Assembly (NCBI GenBank): GCA_037951105.1
Contig: JBAMJV010002095.1
Location: 62,001 to 126,000, forward strand
Reading direction: 5' to 3'
Length of the DNA: 64,000 nucleotides
Source: Echinarachnius parma
Taxonomy: Eukaryota; Echinodermata; Echinoidea; Clypeasteroida; Echinarachniidae
This document shows positions 34,278 to 46,761 of this stretch, in pieces; within the stretch, counting starts at the first letter, position 1, and each line of letters starts with the position of its first letter. The notes under the pieces were generated by a model. It worked only from the letters and a program-made list of their open reading frames with translations. It was not told the origin of the DNA and searched no databases. The position numbers were made by a program, and so were the translations under genes.

Positions 34278-34422
34278 CAGTGGCGTAGCATGGGGGGGGG
34301 GGGGGGGGGGGGGCACAATCAGCAAACTATGTATTTGTTTCTATTTTAACCCTTAATTAATTGTTTTGTTATCAATTTACTGAGGGGGGGAGGGGCATGA
34401 ACCCCCTGTAGGTTTGCAACTG
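34278..34422. mobile_element. hAT-type MITE (CAGTGGCGTAGC family), 8-bp TSD
   Basis: CAGTGGCGTAGCATGGGG with a long G run at the left; GGTTTGCAACTG at the right. The flanks TGCCTATG (34270-34277) and TGCCCATG (34423-34430) are an 8-bp duplication with one mismatch. GGGGCATGAACCCCC lies inside. Confidence 0.6.
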
Positions 34423-34430
34423 TGCCCATG

Positions 34431-37400
34431 ATACTGAGAGCAAATAACCAATCTATAGTTGATATGTTTTTGAAGAAGTTCCCTTTCCTTCAGGGTAACA
34501 ATTTTTCAGCAGCTACCTTCAAGCTTGCTTGTATGAATCTAGCACTGTAGATTTTGTTTTGCATTGAACCTTACGCAAATTAACAGGGGGGGGGGATCTT
34601 TTTGCTATATTCGGGGGAGGGGGTGGGGGAGCCCCCATATAATTTTGATCACTGCTTCCCTTCCATTTCATTCCAGATTTGTTTTTCTGTGCAAACATGA
34701 TCGTTGATGGAGTAGACCTGTCTGACCCTAGATCATACGTGGAGTGTTCATGAACCAGATGTGCAGAGCCTTGTTCAAATAATACTGTGATCATTAAAGG
34801 CTGCCAACACCATAAGAAATAATTATTGATTAGACAAAGACATTATTATCAATTTAACTATATTTTCTAAATAACCCAGCCAAAGTGCTTGTCAGTATTC
34901 AACAGGTTAAATGGAGCAAAAGTACAAGAACTTTACGAATATTAAACCTTTACCATTCTTGAACATATTTTTAGCAGAGTTTAGGGAACATTGGATATTA
35001 AGAAAAAATTAATTCTGTACTTTGTGCACATCACAAACAAAATGGGAATAACAAATGCGAAGAACATATCATGCATATATATTTTTTTGTGCAAAACCTT
35101 GTTTTTTGTATCTGTGTGCTTGTATTGTGCATATTTATGTGTAAGTGCACGAGCGGAGTGTGTACCATGCTGAACAGTATTGCCCATATTTTTCATCAGT
35201 CAAGAGTTCAAATATGAACATTACAGTAAAGAGGGTGGGCGGGTAAACAAAACCAGATGTGCCTTGCCCCTATGGTTCCAGCAGGAGTCAAGCAAGCAAG
35301 CAAGCAGCAAGAAGAAAAAAACATAGTTGTTCACTTTGTACTAGCAATTATTCTAAATAATCAGTATAAACATCAAATTTGTCCTCAAATTTTACTTTTA
35401 AAAACAATAAAACAATGTTTGACTTCAATAAACAGAGGGTGCCATCCCATGCTAAATATCCTTTATACTGCCGAGGCAGTGTGCATCCCTTGTAATTTGA
35501 CAGCTAGTCCATGTCCATGTACTTTGTATTGTAACGAGTTCACAAAATTATTTCAGTATGAATCAAGAGATCCACTTGTGCTAAAAGAAGACAATTTTAC
35601 ATTATTGATTATTCACAAGTTTATTCATGTTTAAATGTTCAATCTTCCATGAACAATAAATAATCATGTATGATATTCGACATGAAATACAAAGCTGACA
35701 ATTGTTATCATATCAATGCAAGAGCCGTCCCCTCAATTACCACCTCCAACGGGGCCCTTTATGGCATTCACTGTGTTGTGATTTCATGCAAGGATCAACA
35801 CTATTCATGGAACTGCCTTTCACTGGATAAGGAAAACACAACATTCATTATGTTTGTCAAAACAGGGCCTCTTGTATTGTGAAATGGGGGTCAGAGTACT
35901 TCAACATTCAAATACTGTGAATTATTTTCAAGCCTCGATCTTTCCAATGGCGATATACTCATTATAAATTGTAAATCAAATGTCTCTACTCTGGATATAA
36001 AGATATAATACATGCTTGCAAGTTACATGTCAAACACAATAAACAAATACATACTATAATATGTTGACAACATAATTGTACTTTGCTATAATTAGAAGTT
36101 ATTACAACTAGTAGCAGTCCTCTAGCTGTACCCCACATACATACTGTAGACATGGCAGTTTAGCATAAGAGAGATGACAGTCATGTACAATAGACAAACA
36201 ATATTTTAGGATCATTTAAAAAGGATAACAACATGTGTAACAAGTCAACAAGTACTGATATCTGGCAAGTAAAGAAGCTTTTAATTAAAAAATATAAAAC
36301 ATTTGAAAGCATTTTGAATGTATGCTCACTGCAGGCTATACTTACAGAAGTTCTTGAAACTTTTGGAGAGAGAGAGTTTTATAGGAAATCACTGATTCTT
36401 TTGAATTTCACTTCACTGTCCGAACAACCAAAATCTGGAAATGCTCAATATACTCCCAGAAAAACTTCCCAAGTAAAAAAAATGGCTGGCTGTCCATACC
36501 AAAGAAGACAAATATCTAGAAGACTTTGAGAATCCAACGTCTCACAGTTCCACCACCCTAAATATCACGGCAGAAATCTTTGGCATTTGTGTACAAATGA
36601 AATCTGAGGTTGATTTTGCACTCACCCAGGGAAGATTTATTGGCCACACTTGACAATCATATCAATGCCCTGGCCTTTTCTTCCTCTACAAAAACCAACC
36701 AACTGCACTAGTCTAAGCGGTAAAGACTGCTTAGCAGTTAGCCCATTCAACCATCCATCCATGTCCATCCACGCTACAGCAAGTTTGGGATTTGGATAAA
36801 GAAGGTATAAAATACTCAGTGATTTGGGACTATCAATGAACTCTTTCACATCCAACATGTCACAAGGACAACTTAAAGTGCAGTGGAAGGGCAAAAACAT
36901 TTACAATGTATTAAGTTAAATTTATGATGATTAGAGCATGATTCCAGTAGTAAAACGTGATTAATATTGCGCCAGTGGCTAGGAGACATCCCATTTGGGG
37001 TATCGTTTGCCCCAGACTATGACATTTTGAAGAGGCGGAAGGGTCAGGTTCAGATAAAGCCTACAGGTCTACCAGTTGCCAAAACTTTTGTTTGGTTTAA
37101 CATCTTTCTTCCCTCTTCACCTTTATTTTTAGATCAGCTGTGTAAGCAGAAATCCCCAGGGAGAGGATGAACGATGATCTCTCTGTCTTTCTTCTTGTTG
37201 TCTTCTTTTGTCATTTATGTTCTCCTTGGGAGACTGGAGAGTGCACTGAAAGTGTGTTTTACTTTTAACATATTACCCTCAAGGCTCACAACACTCACAA
37301 TAATCAGAGATGTAATTTCTACGATACAAATGATCACAGCAATCTTTTCAGCCAACTACCACCCCACCCCCGTCTGTAAAACCAAAATATGAAAACTTCT

Positions 37401-38680
37401 TTTTGTTTATTATAATGTCCATGCTAACATATAATTCATACAACGGTTCATAAGAAAGAATTGAGAAACATGATTTTTGCATCCTGACATTTTCCATTTG
37501 TAAACAATAACATTTAGTTATTCAAAAGAATTGCCACCAATTTAAAATCTTTACCTTTATTTTGTGTTTACTTATTGTTATTCCCTTTCACTATCAAGCT
37601 TGATCCTTTTCTTGAAATCTCCCCCCCCCCCCCCCCTGTATTTTCCTAATCAAACAATTTAATTTCCCTCTTCTTATGCAGTGATCCATCAATGGCAATA
37701 AAGCTCTCCTGGTGAACAAACAGTACAAATTACATTTCATGGTATTTTGACATCATGGAAAATGAAGATATAGAGTAAATAATGATACATCATACAGTGT
37801 ATACTGTACATAGTTAATGAATTCATACATGGTCAGCCAAATTATTTTCTCATTTCAAAAATAAAGGAAACAGACCAGGAATACATAATATACATGAAAA
37901 TTAGCACAAAAAATAGGGCTTCCCCAGGATTATTTTCATCACAAATTCCAACAATATATTTTAATTACTTTGCATTCCTATAATAAGCCCAGCATGCCTC
38001 TAAGAAAACATAAATAGCACTGCATGATCATGACATGTACTATCCCACGAGGTCTATTCATTTAGCTCAGTATATTAATTAGGACAAGTTAATTAATGAT
38101 CCTGCAACAACCCATCTATCGGAGCTGCCACATGGCTCCCAAGATCTCGCCTAAAGCTGCCAACAGCTGGTACCTGGATGATCGAAAGCTACAGTGATAG
38201 ATTGGAGATCCTACACAGTACATGTACAGCATGGTGGAAAAGGCAGGAAATATGGGCAATCCTCTTCTGTCAATCAGGTACATCAGTGGATCACAGTTGC
38301 ATATTATATTATATGTTTAATTGTAAGCTTCAGGTATCTGTAGAAGAGGTTAAGAAGCTCAACCCCACACTTTGAAAAAGATCATGCCTAATTTTGGTTA
38401 AACTTGTATAAATTTGCTTTCAATATTGCTTGGAAGTTTGGAGTACGGTGGGTAAGGATCAGCAATATATGTAAAAAAATTAAAAATAAGCAATTCATTC
38501 ATTGATGAAACTAAATACGTATTTTCTCTAATTTATAATTTTACTCTCACTTTCCGAATTAAAGAAGAAAAAATAAACACTTAAATATATACAATTATTT
38601 AAAGAAGGAATAATAATATATTTATACTTGTTTAAATATAAAACACAGCAAGTATTACTAAACGCAAATGGTGATAGATG
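34431..38680. other. 4.2-kb stretch without supported genes
   Basis: Mainly A+T-rich DNA. C/G runs lie at 34587-34630 and 37621-37636, and an (AAGC)n tract at ~35290-35310. The longest open frames (35257-35634 and 36233-36529, plus strand) have no splice context or recognisable composition. 38097-38375 is open on the plus strand and partly on the minus strand and is listed as a finding. Confidence 0.4.
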
Positions 38681-38699
38681 TACCTTATCTTAATATATA

Positions 38700-39260
38700 A
38701 AGTTGGAGAAGGGTTTTGGTCCTGTTGCGGAGGAGCGAATTCCACTCGGTACCGATGCCGTCGTTCGTCGTTCGCTGCTTTTTCGTGCGCTAGAAATTTC
38801 ACGTCAAAAATAAAAAATAGTTTTCCCCCAGAAAAATTAATTGCTTAGAAACTAAATACAAATGCGTAGTTGAGATTTCAATTAATGTTTTTTAAATCGT
38901 AAACAACGTGGGTAAATTTCCCCACTGCTCGCTGACATGTTTTTTTGGCATTGCCGTTCATCACCGCGAGGAATTCGTTTGCCGTTCGGTGTAATTTCTC
39001 GCTGTAATAGTTGTTAGGGAAAAAAACAAATTATATTTATGTACTAGGCAAGTTATTAGTCTTGAAAGCGGAAACAAATTTGTAGTGTAAATGTAGATAA
39101 ATGTTTTTAAAATCGTAAACAATGTGGGTAAAATTCTGTGTAGTTTGACATCGGGCCGTGATACACATACACATATAGGTCAGATTCAGTGGCCATAGGT
39201 CAGATTCAGTGGCTAATTACAGAATGTGTATCTCGGCCCGGTGTAAAATTCATTTCTGTG
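38700..39260. repeat. Degenerate ~217-bp direct repeat, CpG-richer
   Basis: TTTTTTAAATCGTAAACAAC followed by GTGGGTAAATTTCC (38888) recurs at 39104. GAATTC...TGCCGTTCG blocks recur at ~38738 and ~38970. A 20-bp-scale duplication of ATAGGTCAGATTCAGTGGC lies at 39175-39213. A TATATAAA motif (38693-38700) precedes it. Confidence 0.4.
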
Positions 39261-39536
39261 GATTTGCCGATTTGAATTGGACAACTGAGTATCTGAACTA
39301 AAGCCATGCAAGCGTATTACATGCATGTAATATCGTTCAGATACAAAATCGTTCGTCGGATCGGGTCGACGTCGAGTCGGATCGTGCAGTTGTGTTCAGA
39401 AATGTTCGAGCTGGACCTATTTACTAGTAGATGTGAGCTCCACGTACAAATACCATTATTTGGTGATATTCTGGTGAAATATGATATGAGACGGCCATTC
39501 CAGAAGTGACGGCGGTGATTGCATTTTACAATAATC

Positions 39537-39540
39537 ATGG
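39537..39540 (+). CDS. Candidate start codon at a splice donor (ATGG|GTAAGT)
   Basis: ATAATCATGG| followed by GTAAGTGAT is a strong donor directly after a start codon. The leading 250 bp (39300-39536) are CpG-rich, like a 5' UTR. Joining the ATGG to the acceptor at 41034 (TTTCTTTTTGCAG|AT) keeps a reading frame open (ATG GAT ATG CCC). This is a splice-model inference, not a recognised gene. Confidence 0.28.
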
Positions 39541-39817
39541 GTAAGTGATTTATACGATTTTTGTGTGTATGCTGTAGTTTATTTTGCGTGCTTACCCCCG
39601 TAGGCTACTCATTCGGTGTGTGATCGGCGGCGATTTCTTCCCCGAGGGTTCTGGCATATGAGCCGTGGTAGTTTTCGTAGTATTGTATACGGGTTGCACT
39701 GTGGGGGATAAAGTGCTGGGATTCTTGTAGAAGCATTTTGTTTTTGCAGTGTGAGTGCGAGACACCGAGAGAAATAGGGTCAATTTGAATATAATATATA
39801 TGATGAATTTCAGGAAA

Positions 39818-39968
39818 GGTGCGATACGCCATTTATTGTCCATTTCAGAAGTGCAATACGCCATTAGGGTTCATTACAAAAAATGGTACGCCATGGCATC
39901 AGGGTCCATACAGAAATAGTGCGATACGCCATTTAGGCCTTTTAGGGTCTATTCAGAAATAGTGCGAT
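39818..39968. repeat. Short tandem units containing GCGATACGCCATT
   Basis: Four diverged ~35-45-bp units with TGCGATACGCCATTTA and GGGTCCATTCAGAAATAG-like parts. Confidence 0.55.
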
Positions 39969-40027
39969 GTCAGTTAACGTCACATTTTTTCGCTGTTATT
40001 CTGTTAATAGTAATACCTTACGAGGCT

Positions 40028-40135
40028 TACCTGTATCATTCAAATACTCAAATTATAACCGGCAGGTAGTGCTGTAACTGACCTGTAATACCTTACCTGT
40101 ATCATTCAAATACTCAAATTATAACCGGCAGCCGG
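40028..40135. repeat. Two-copy direct repeat, 65-bp period
   Basis: CTTACCTGTATCATTCAAAT followed by ACTCAAATTATAACCGGCAG occurs at 40028 and again at 40093. Confidence 0.7.
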
Positions 40136-41033
40136 CAGGTACATGTATCTTTATTTCCTTAACTACAATATTAAGTACAATGTCAATGAAAACAAATTTG
40201 TACATATCCTAGGCTACTGTCCTACATTGAATTTGTATTGTAACGTCAGTTACCGTGGAATTGCCCAAGTGTGTTTTATGCAATAGAAATGTATGCTGCG
40301 CTCTAACTGCATGTATGTTGCAGTAACGTCTTCGCCTATATACTGTTCGTGCATATCATATCTACATACAGAATCGCATGCGCAAGTGCATATTTGTTTC
40401 GCTTGGTGTGGCATGCAGTGTACATTAATTGCAAGGGGTGTTTGCGCATTCACTTTGACGGCACTTTGACCTGGTTATTAATGGTTACGACCGACGCTAC
40501 CGATATTAAATAGAACAATAGTACCATGTAGTTTGTCATGTGTAACATGCAGAGTATTTTACACATGACAGAAGAACAGGTATGGCGTTATGTGATGGCG
40601 TAATCAATGTACATTGCATAAGTGTAGTAGCCGCGCCAAAAAAAGGCACTGACGCAATGCGATTCTGTACGTAGATATAATATGAACAAGTGCCCCCCCC
40701 CCCCCCCCCCAGGATATTGCCGCCTAATCTTTTAAATAGCCCCCAAAATTTAGTAGGTAGCCCCTAAAATTACCATGGTGTTATATTAAATATCTTGTGA
40801 TAAGATATCAGATTGAAAAAGTAACCCCGTAAAAAAAAATAATAATAATTCCTGCATTGGACCCCACCTCAACCTCTTTTCAAAATTGATTGGTTTGTAT
40901 GGCCAAGGTTGAGGTTTGTCATCCTCAATAAACGTTTTTCCATGATAATCTATTGTACTGTCTATCTTATAATTTGTAATCCAATAGAGCTCAATCTGGA
41001 CTGAAACAGAAATCTATTTATTTCTTTTTGCAG

Positions 41034-41257
41034 ATATGCCCATCCCATCGTGTAACACAATAGTTGTACAGGCTAACACCGCTGGGCGCTGCAATTCCAT
41101 ACTTCTCCACAGGCTTGGTGGAATACGGAATCTGACACGACATTGCAGTCTGTTGATGACGGAACCAGCGAGCAACTTTACATTGCAACATTTCTTCAGA
41201 TATGCAAATCTGTTTACACCAGTTGAGCAAAGAAAGGAATTTCCAGACAGGGCGTGA
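41034..41257 (+). CDS. Candidate second exon of the 39537 model, unidentified
   Basis: Follows a strong acceptor (TTATTTCTTTTTGCAG|). The frame reads MPIPSCNTIVVQANTAGRCN and onward to FTPVEQRKEFPDRA and a stop at 41255-41257. Together with the 39537 exon it would give a ~75-residue protein with no domain I recognise. Overlapping frames in the same stretch are also open, and coding-like segments continue after the stop in another frame (to 41588). A decayed coding copy is therefore a real alternative. Confidence 0.28.
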
Positions 41258-41639
41258 AGAAATTACAGTTACATGGGACATGTAACATGTTACATGTTCA
41301 TCCATACCTGCACGGAAGGTTCTTCAGCATAGTACTGATCGAGAAGTGAAGCACATTATGTGAGTTCTTAATGAAAAGACCATTCAAATACATTTTGGGA
41401 GACAAAACCTCTGCTCTGCATCGTACTACACTACAGGCTATAACCTGGATGATCATCTTCAATTGTCCTCTTTGCACACGATTTCGACAGATGATCATGA
41501 TTTCTGGGAGAACGTCGCAAATGCGAAAAGGACATTTAAAATTACAGTTTGCAATTCAATTTCTGAGTATCTTTCTTGGGAAGCGTGACGGCAAGAATAC
41601 TACACCATTAGATCCGGTTCTTTGATCATTGCCAAGTGT

Positions 41640-43060
41640 GCAAAGAATTCTTCTCATTTCAAGATATTCAAAGGGATACATATTTTTAGCGATGATGATA
41701 AAAATAATAACCTTGAACCTTGTCAGAAAAATGCACCTCATTTGAATTATCTATTTTCACGACTTCATTATCTGCACCCCCATACCAAGTTGGAACTTTA
41801 AGGTGTTCTTACTGTGTTGGAGCAAGCCGGCTAGAAGCCAGTCGCACAATATACATGGGCCACTCGGTAGCACAGGTCGGTAATTTTTTACTTTGAACTT
41901 CTCATTTTGGGATCGATGATTCTCATTGAGCATTTATAATGCACTATTGTGGGACTATACACTTATATCCTAGATAGGACTTCCTCAAACTATGCTCTCC
42001 CACAATATATGAGAGACAGAGTAGACGAAAATCAAACTTTGCATTGATATAAACTCTTTAAAAGGAAATTGATCTTCATTTTGTCAGTTTCCTTGAAGTC
42101 AAAATTTTAAAAAAGAAGTTGTAGTTATTTCTTGAATTCCCAAAAAACAGGTGGAATAATTCCATATACATGTAGGTGTTTTCATTAAGACTAACTTTTA
42201 AAAATGCTAAATTATGGACTTAATTCTAAGAAGCCTAGAGGCCTTTGCCCATTATGCCCCTCCCCCTGTGATTTTTTTGAATACTTCTAAATGCACCTTA
42301 CTTGACATCTGTGCTACATATTAATTCACGATAATCAACGATAAACTTTTGAGAATTATAACAAATATTATAGTTGCATTACATTTTTAAAAATCACATA
42401 TGTAAGAAATATGCATAGCAAAGCAAATGTCAGTGATTTTATTTATGAATAATAGTGTCGCTCACAGAAAAATGCAAAGCGATATAAAAGTGCTTTTGAT
42501 TTTTCTTTTGGTAATGCAAATTTTAAAAAGCAGGTCAGTTTGAAAACATGGTTTTTAGGGAAAATTAATATCAATTGTATTTATGAATTAGTTGTTTTGT
42601 ATTCAAAGTTGAAATGGCTGTAGATTCATCATTGATCATTTAATAAGCTACCAATACCATACATACTTGCCCGCTAACCACAGGCATCACTGCTTCACAG
42701 TTGTCTTTATTTCAAACCACAAAATGGAAACAGTACAGAAACCTCCCGCTAAAAATACTGCCTTTTCTGTCTACATAATTATTATGGTGGTCTTTATGTG
42801 CTGGTTTGGCTGCAGTCACTTTACTTTAATTGATCATATTCCACTCTAGTAAATCATTTGTACATGTACATGTAAATATATTAAATGTAATATATTATTA
42901 GTTGTATTATTATGTAGACATTCTGGTCTAGATTTTATACACAAAACAAGTGCATATTTATATTGCAAAACCAGATTTTCATGTAGCATTGAATTATAGT
43001 CTTCTTCCAAGTACATTATGTAAAATTCCATTCTTGCTAATAGATCAAAAGTGTGTTATT
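41640..43060. other. No recognisable feature
   Basis: A+T-rich, short open frames only, no delimited repeats. Confidence 0.5.
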
Positions 43061-43324
43061 CAAAGCTCCACGCTAACTTGTTTCTCTTCTGGCCCGTTCG
43101 GGCAAGTGAAATCATGGATTTAAAAATTGTTCTTGCCCAAAACAGAAAACTGACTCGCCCGCTTATTTCTAGATGAGATTTAGAGTGTTTTCTTATAGTC
43201 ATAGTTCATCAATTATTTAGTTGCCCGATCAAGCAACCAAACTAAACCATTTACCAAATTTGACTTGGCCGACATCAATTTTGACTTGCCCGGGCAACAA
43301 GGCAAGTGCTAATGTCGAGCCCTG
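43061..43324. mobile_element. CAGGGCTC-family hAT-type MITE, diverged
   Basis: CAAAGCTCCACGCTAAC at the left; GTGCTAATGTCGAGCCCTG at the right; GCCCG/CGGGC motifs inside. No TSD is recognisable. Confidence 0.55.
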
Positions 43325-43467
43325 TACACACATTTGTTTTATGTGTGATATATTGTTCTGATGTCAATGATTTGTAGATTCAGTTGTAATTCAACACTGT
43401 GGATTCTTTGTGCATTATGCAATGTTGTAATTCTAAATTTCTAATGATACAAATTAGTTTTGTTTAT

Positions 43468-44202
43468 TTAACCCTAATAAGGCCAAGCTCATAAACACGG
43501 TAAGATGACGCGCCGCTGCTTGGTGACTTTTTTCTTTTGGGTCTTGTGCATATTTTAAAACAAAAATTTTGAAAATTGGACCGACCGTTACGAAGTCACG
43601 TGACCTTTTGTCTATGCATGTCAAGCCCGAAAATCGCTCAATTTCGTGATTTGTGTACAAAACATATGGAAATATCAGTTTTCGTAAAAAGAGGTATATC
43701 ATTGGTTATTTGGTCTTGTTTACATTTCATATGTTTGTTTTGGGGTTCAAAATAGTTGAATTATAGGTAGAAATAAAATAAACAACAAAAACAATACAAT
43801 ACATAAGTTTAAAAAAACAAAAAAAATACATAAGAAATTATAAAAACAATAGAAAACACAAAGGAAGAACCTGGCTCTTCCTAATTATTTTGTCGCATTA
43901 TTATTCCAAATGCTCTAAAGAATATATGTAGTGAAGCCAATGTTTAATTATGAATGATATATGATTTATGGATAAAAATATGAATTTTATGACCTTATTT
44001 GCATAAATGACCATAAATATGCAAATTAATGAATTTTTCAAAAAATTAAAATTACCATTGTATTCTATACACTTCACTCATCATGCGTGCAAATTTTCAC
44101 GGCGATCCGAGATCTTGGGGGGGGGGCATAATGGCCAATGGCCCCCCCCCCCCCCCCCCGGCCTGCTGAAGACCTCAAATAGCCCGGCCTTTTTAGGGTT
44201 AA
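43468..44202. mobile_element. TTAA-flanked element (TTAACCCTAATAAGGCC ends), 735 bp
   Basis: TTAACCCTAATAAGGCC and GGCCTTTTTAGGGTTAA are inverse with one mismatch. G and C runs lie near the right end (44117-44157). The interior block AAAATCGCTCAATTTCGTGA followed by TTTGTGTACAA is shared, inverted, with 46761-47466. Confidence 0.65.
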
Positions 44203-44294
44203 GGTAGTCCAACTCCCCTGAGATTTGAGATGGTGCGCAAGTAATTGTGCAGGTTTTAAGTTTTAACTGTACCTGATGACCTAAAGTAATCATG

Positions 44295-44369
44295 TGCCTA
44301 TAAATAGAGCACCTAGATACAGTATATAGCGCTCTATAAATGGTATATATTATTATTATTATTATTATT
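44295..44369 (+). repeat. SINE/L2-type 3' end with (ATT)n tail
   Basis: AGAGCACCTAGATACAGTAT followed by ATAGCGCTCTATAAATGG and (ATT)n parallels the tail at 3198-3281. Confidence 0.45.
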
Positions 44370-44539
44370 CCTATCTCATTAAGGACAAGAGCTATTTTAA
44401 GGCCAAATTTATCATTATTTTCCTCTACAAATTGGCAACTCCTAATATAAAAGTAAGTGGAAAATATTTAGTGATAACAATTAAATATGAAATGACTTTG
44501 CTGCAAAGTTACCAATTTGAATGCCGAAATCTGTTTTTA

Positions 44540-44955
44540 GCTCATCCGGCCCGAAGGGCCCGATGAGCTTATATGCCATGGCGTGGCGTCCGTCGTCCGT
44601 CCGTCCGTCTGTCCTTCCGTCCGTCCTTCCGTCAGTCCGTCCGTCCGTCCGTCCTTCCGTCCGTCCGTCCACAGTTTTCAAAATGCTTCTTCTTCGTTAT
44701 TTTTCAACCGATTTTGATTCTGATTATTTCATTAGATAGGGCTAGGAGGGGGATTTAAAACTTCTACACAGAATCGTGAAATTCATTATATATGCTAATT
44801 TATGCAAATTTATTCGAAATCACAAAAAATGCTTCTTCTTCATTTCTTGACCGATTTTGATTTGGTTTGCTTTATCTGGTAGAGCTAACTTTGGTACACT
44901 AAACTTCTTCACAGAATTTTGAAATTTTTCCCCATTAATTAATTATGGTAATTTT

Positions 44956-45000
<45 letters not shown>

Positions 45001-46087
45001 TTATTTATTTATTTTTTTTAAATTTTTTATTTATTTATTTTTATTATTTATTTATTTTTTTTAAATTTTTTATTTATTTATTTTTTTAAAATTATTTATT
45101 TTTATTTTTTTTATTTTTTTTTTATAATTTATTTATTTATTTATATATTTTTTTTCCCATGTCCCTTCTTGGGCGTCAAATTTATATTTTTTTCACTCTA
45201 ATTTTTTTTAAATTAATTTTTATGTCCCTTCCAGGGCATCACATTTTTTATTTTTGGACCAGTTGAAAAGTGTACCACATGAAATTTGCGATATTTGATG
45301 TTGCGAGATGCCGGATGAGCGCTACCTCATTGACGTTCTGGTTAAAATATCACAATGTGTTGCCAATTTAAGTATTTTCCTAAATTATAGCGATCTACGC
45401 AATAATACAAATCATTAACAAATTACTAAAGCAGGTAGAGTAACAACATAGGTCTAAAAAAGTGCAATGTATGCTCTTTATCCTTGTATACTGATCTCTG
45501 TATCTTCTTACTGAAGTGTATGTCTACCAACCCACAAATAATGTTTTCATCCATTATTACTTTGACAATGAATACAAATATGCTTTACCTACAGTCACAC
45601 TTTCATTTTGATTGGGGAAGCATCCCTTAGGTTTATATTAATTGATTTTTACTCACATTTTGTTTACCCCTGCTCATCCGGCCCGAAGGGCCCGATGAGC
45701 TTATATGCCATGGCGTGGCGTCCGTCGTCCGTCCGTCCGTCTGTCCTTCCGTCCGTCCTTCCGTCAGTCCGTCCGTCCGTCCGTCCTTCCGTCCGTCCGT
45801 CCACAGTTTTCAAAATGCTTCTTCTTCGTTATTTTTCAACCGATTTTGATTCTGATTATTTCATTAGATAGGGCTAGGAGGGGGATTTAAAACTTCTACA
45901 CAGAATCGTGAAATTCATTATATATGCTAATTTATGCAAATTTATTCGAAATCACAAAAAATGCTTCTTCTTCATTTCTTGACCGATTTTGATTTGGTTT
46001 GCTTTATCTGGTAGAGCTAACTTTGGTACACTAAACTTCTTCACAGAATTTTGAAATTTTTCCCCATTAATTAATTATGGTAATTTT

Positions 46088-46132
<45 letters not shown>

Positions 46133-46761
46133 TTATTTATTTATTTTTTTTAAATTTTTTATTTATTTATTTTTTTAAAATTATTTTTTTTTATTTTTTT
46201 TATTTTTTTTTTATAATTTATTTATTTATTTATATTTTTTTTTTTCCCATGTCCCTTCTTGGGCGTCAAATTTATATTTTTTTCACTCTAATTTTTTTTA
46301 AATTAATTTTTATGTCCCTTCCAGGGCATCACATTTTTTATTTTTGGACCAGTTGAAAAGTGTACCACATGAAATTTGCGATATTTGATGTTGCGAGATG
46401 CCGGATGAGCGCTACCTCATTGACGTTCTGGTTAAAATATCACAATGTGTTGCCAATTTAAGTATTTTCCTAAATTATAGCGATCTACGCAATAATACAA
46501 ATCATTAACAAATTACTAAAGCAGGTAGAGTAACAACATAGGTCTAAAAAAGTGCAATGTATGCTCTTTATCCTTGTATACTGATCTCTGTATCTTCTTA
46601 CTGAAGTGTATGTCTACCAACCCACAAATAATGTTTTCATCCATTATTACTTTGACAATGAATACAAATATGCTTTACCTACAGTCACACTTTCATTTTG
46701 ATTGGGGAAGCATCCCTTAGGTTTATATTAATTGATTTTTACTCACATTTTGTTTACCCCT
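44540..46761. repeat. Recent tandem duplication: two element-plus-spacer units (1132 and 1090 bp)
   Basis: Unit 1 is 44540-45671 and unit 2 is 45672-46761, nearly identical except for ~42 bp lost in a (TTTA)n tract. Each unit has an element with inverted ends GCTCATCCGGC / GCCGGATGAGC (44540-45320; 45672-46410) plus the same 351-bp spacer. The element starts with a GC-rich hairpin (GCTCATCCGGCCCGAAGGGC...), then a (CCGT)n tract and repeated TTGACCGATTTTGATT-type blocks. The PSVRPSVLPS-like peptides are microsatellite artefacts. No TSD was found. Confidence 0.8.

Noticed and set aside
35257-35634. 125-codon plus-strand open frame
   Set aside because: No start context, no splice sites and cysteine/isoleucine-rich composition typical of chance frames in A+T-rich DNA.
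36233-36529. 98-codon plus-strand frame and a strong minus-strand donor at ~36346
   Set aside because: The donor has no acceptor or long open frame upstream, and the plus frame lacks splice context.
36967-37170. Plus-strand frame RQWLGDIPFGVSFAPDYD...
   Set aside because: Coding-like at its start, but no acceptor or donor bounds it and it runs into low-complexity hydrophobic sequence.
44481-45890. Repeated peptide frames rich in PSV/RTDG
   Set aside because: They are translations of the (CCGT)n tract in the duplicated GCTCATCCGGC element.
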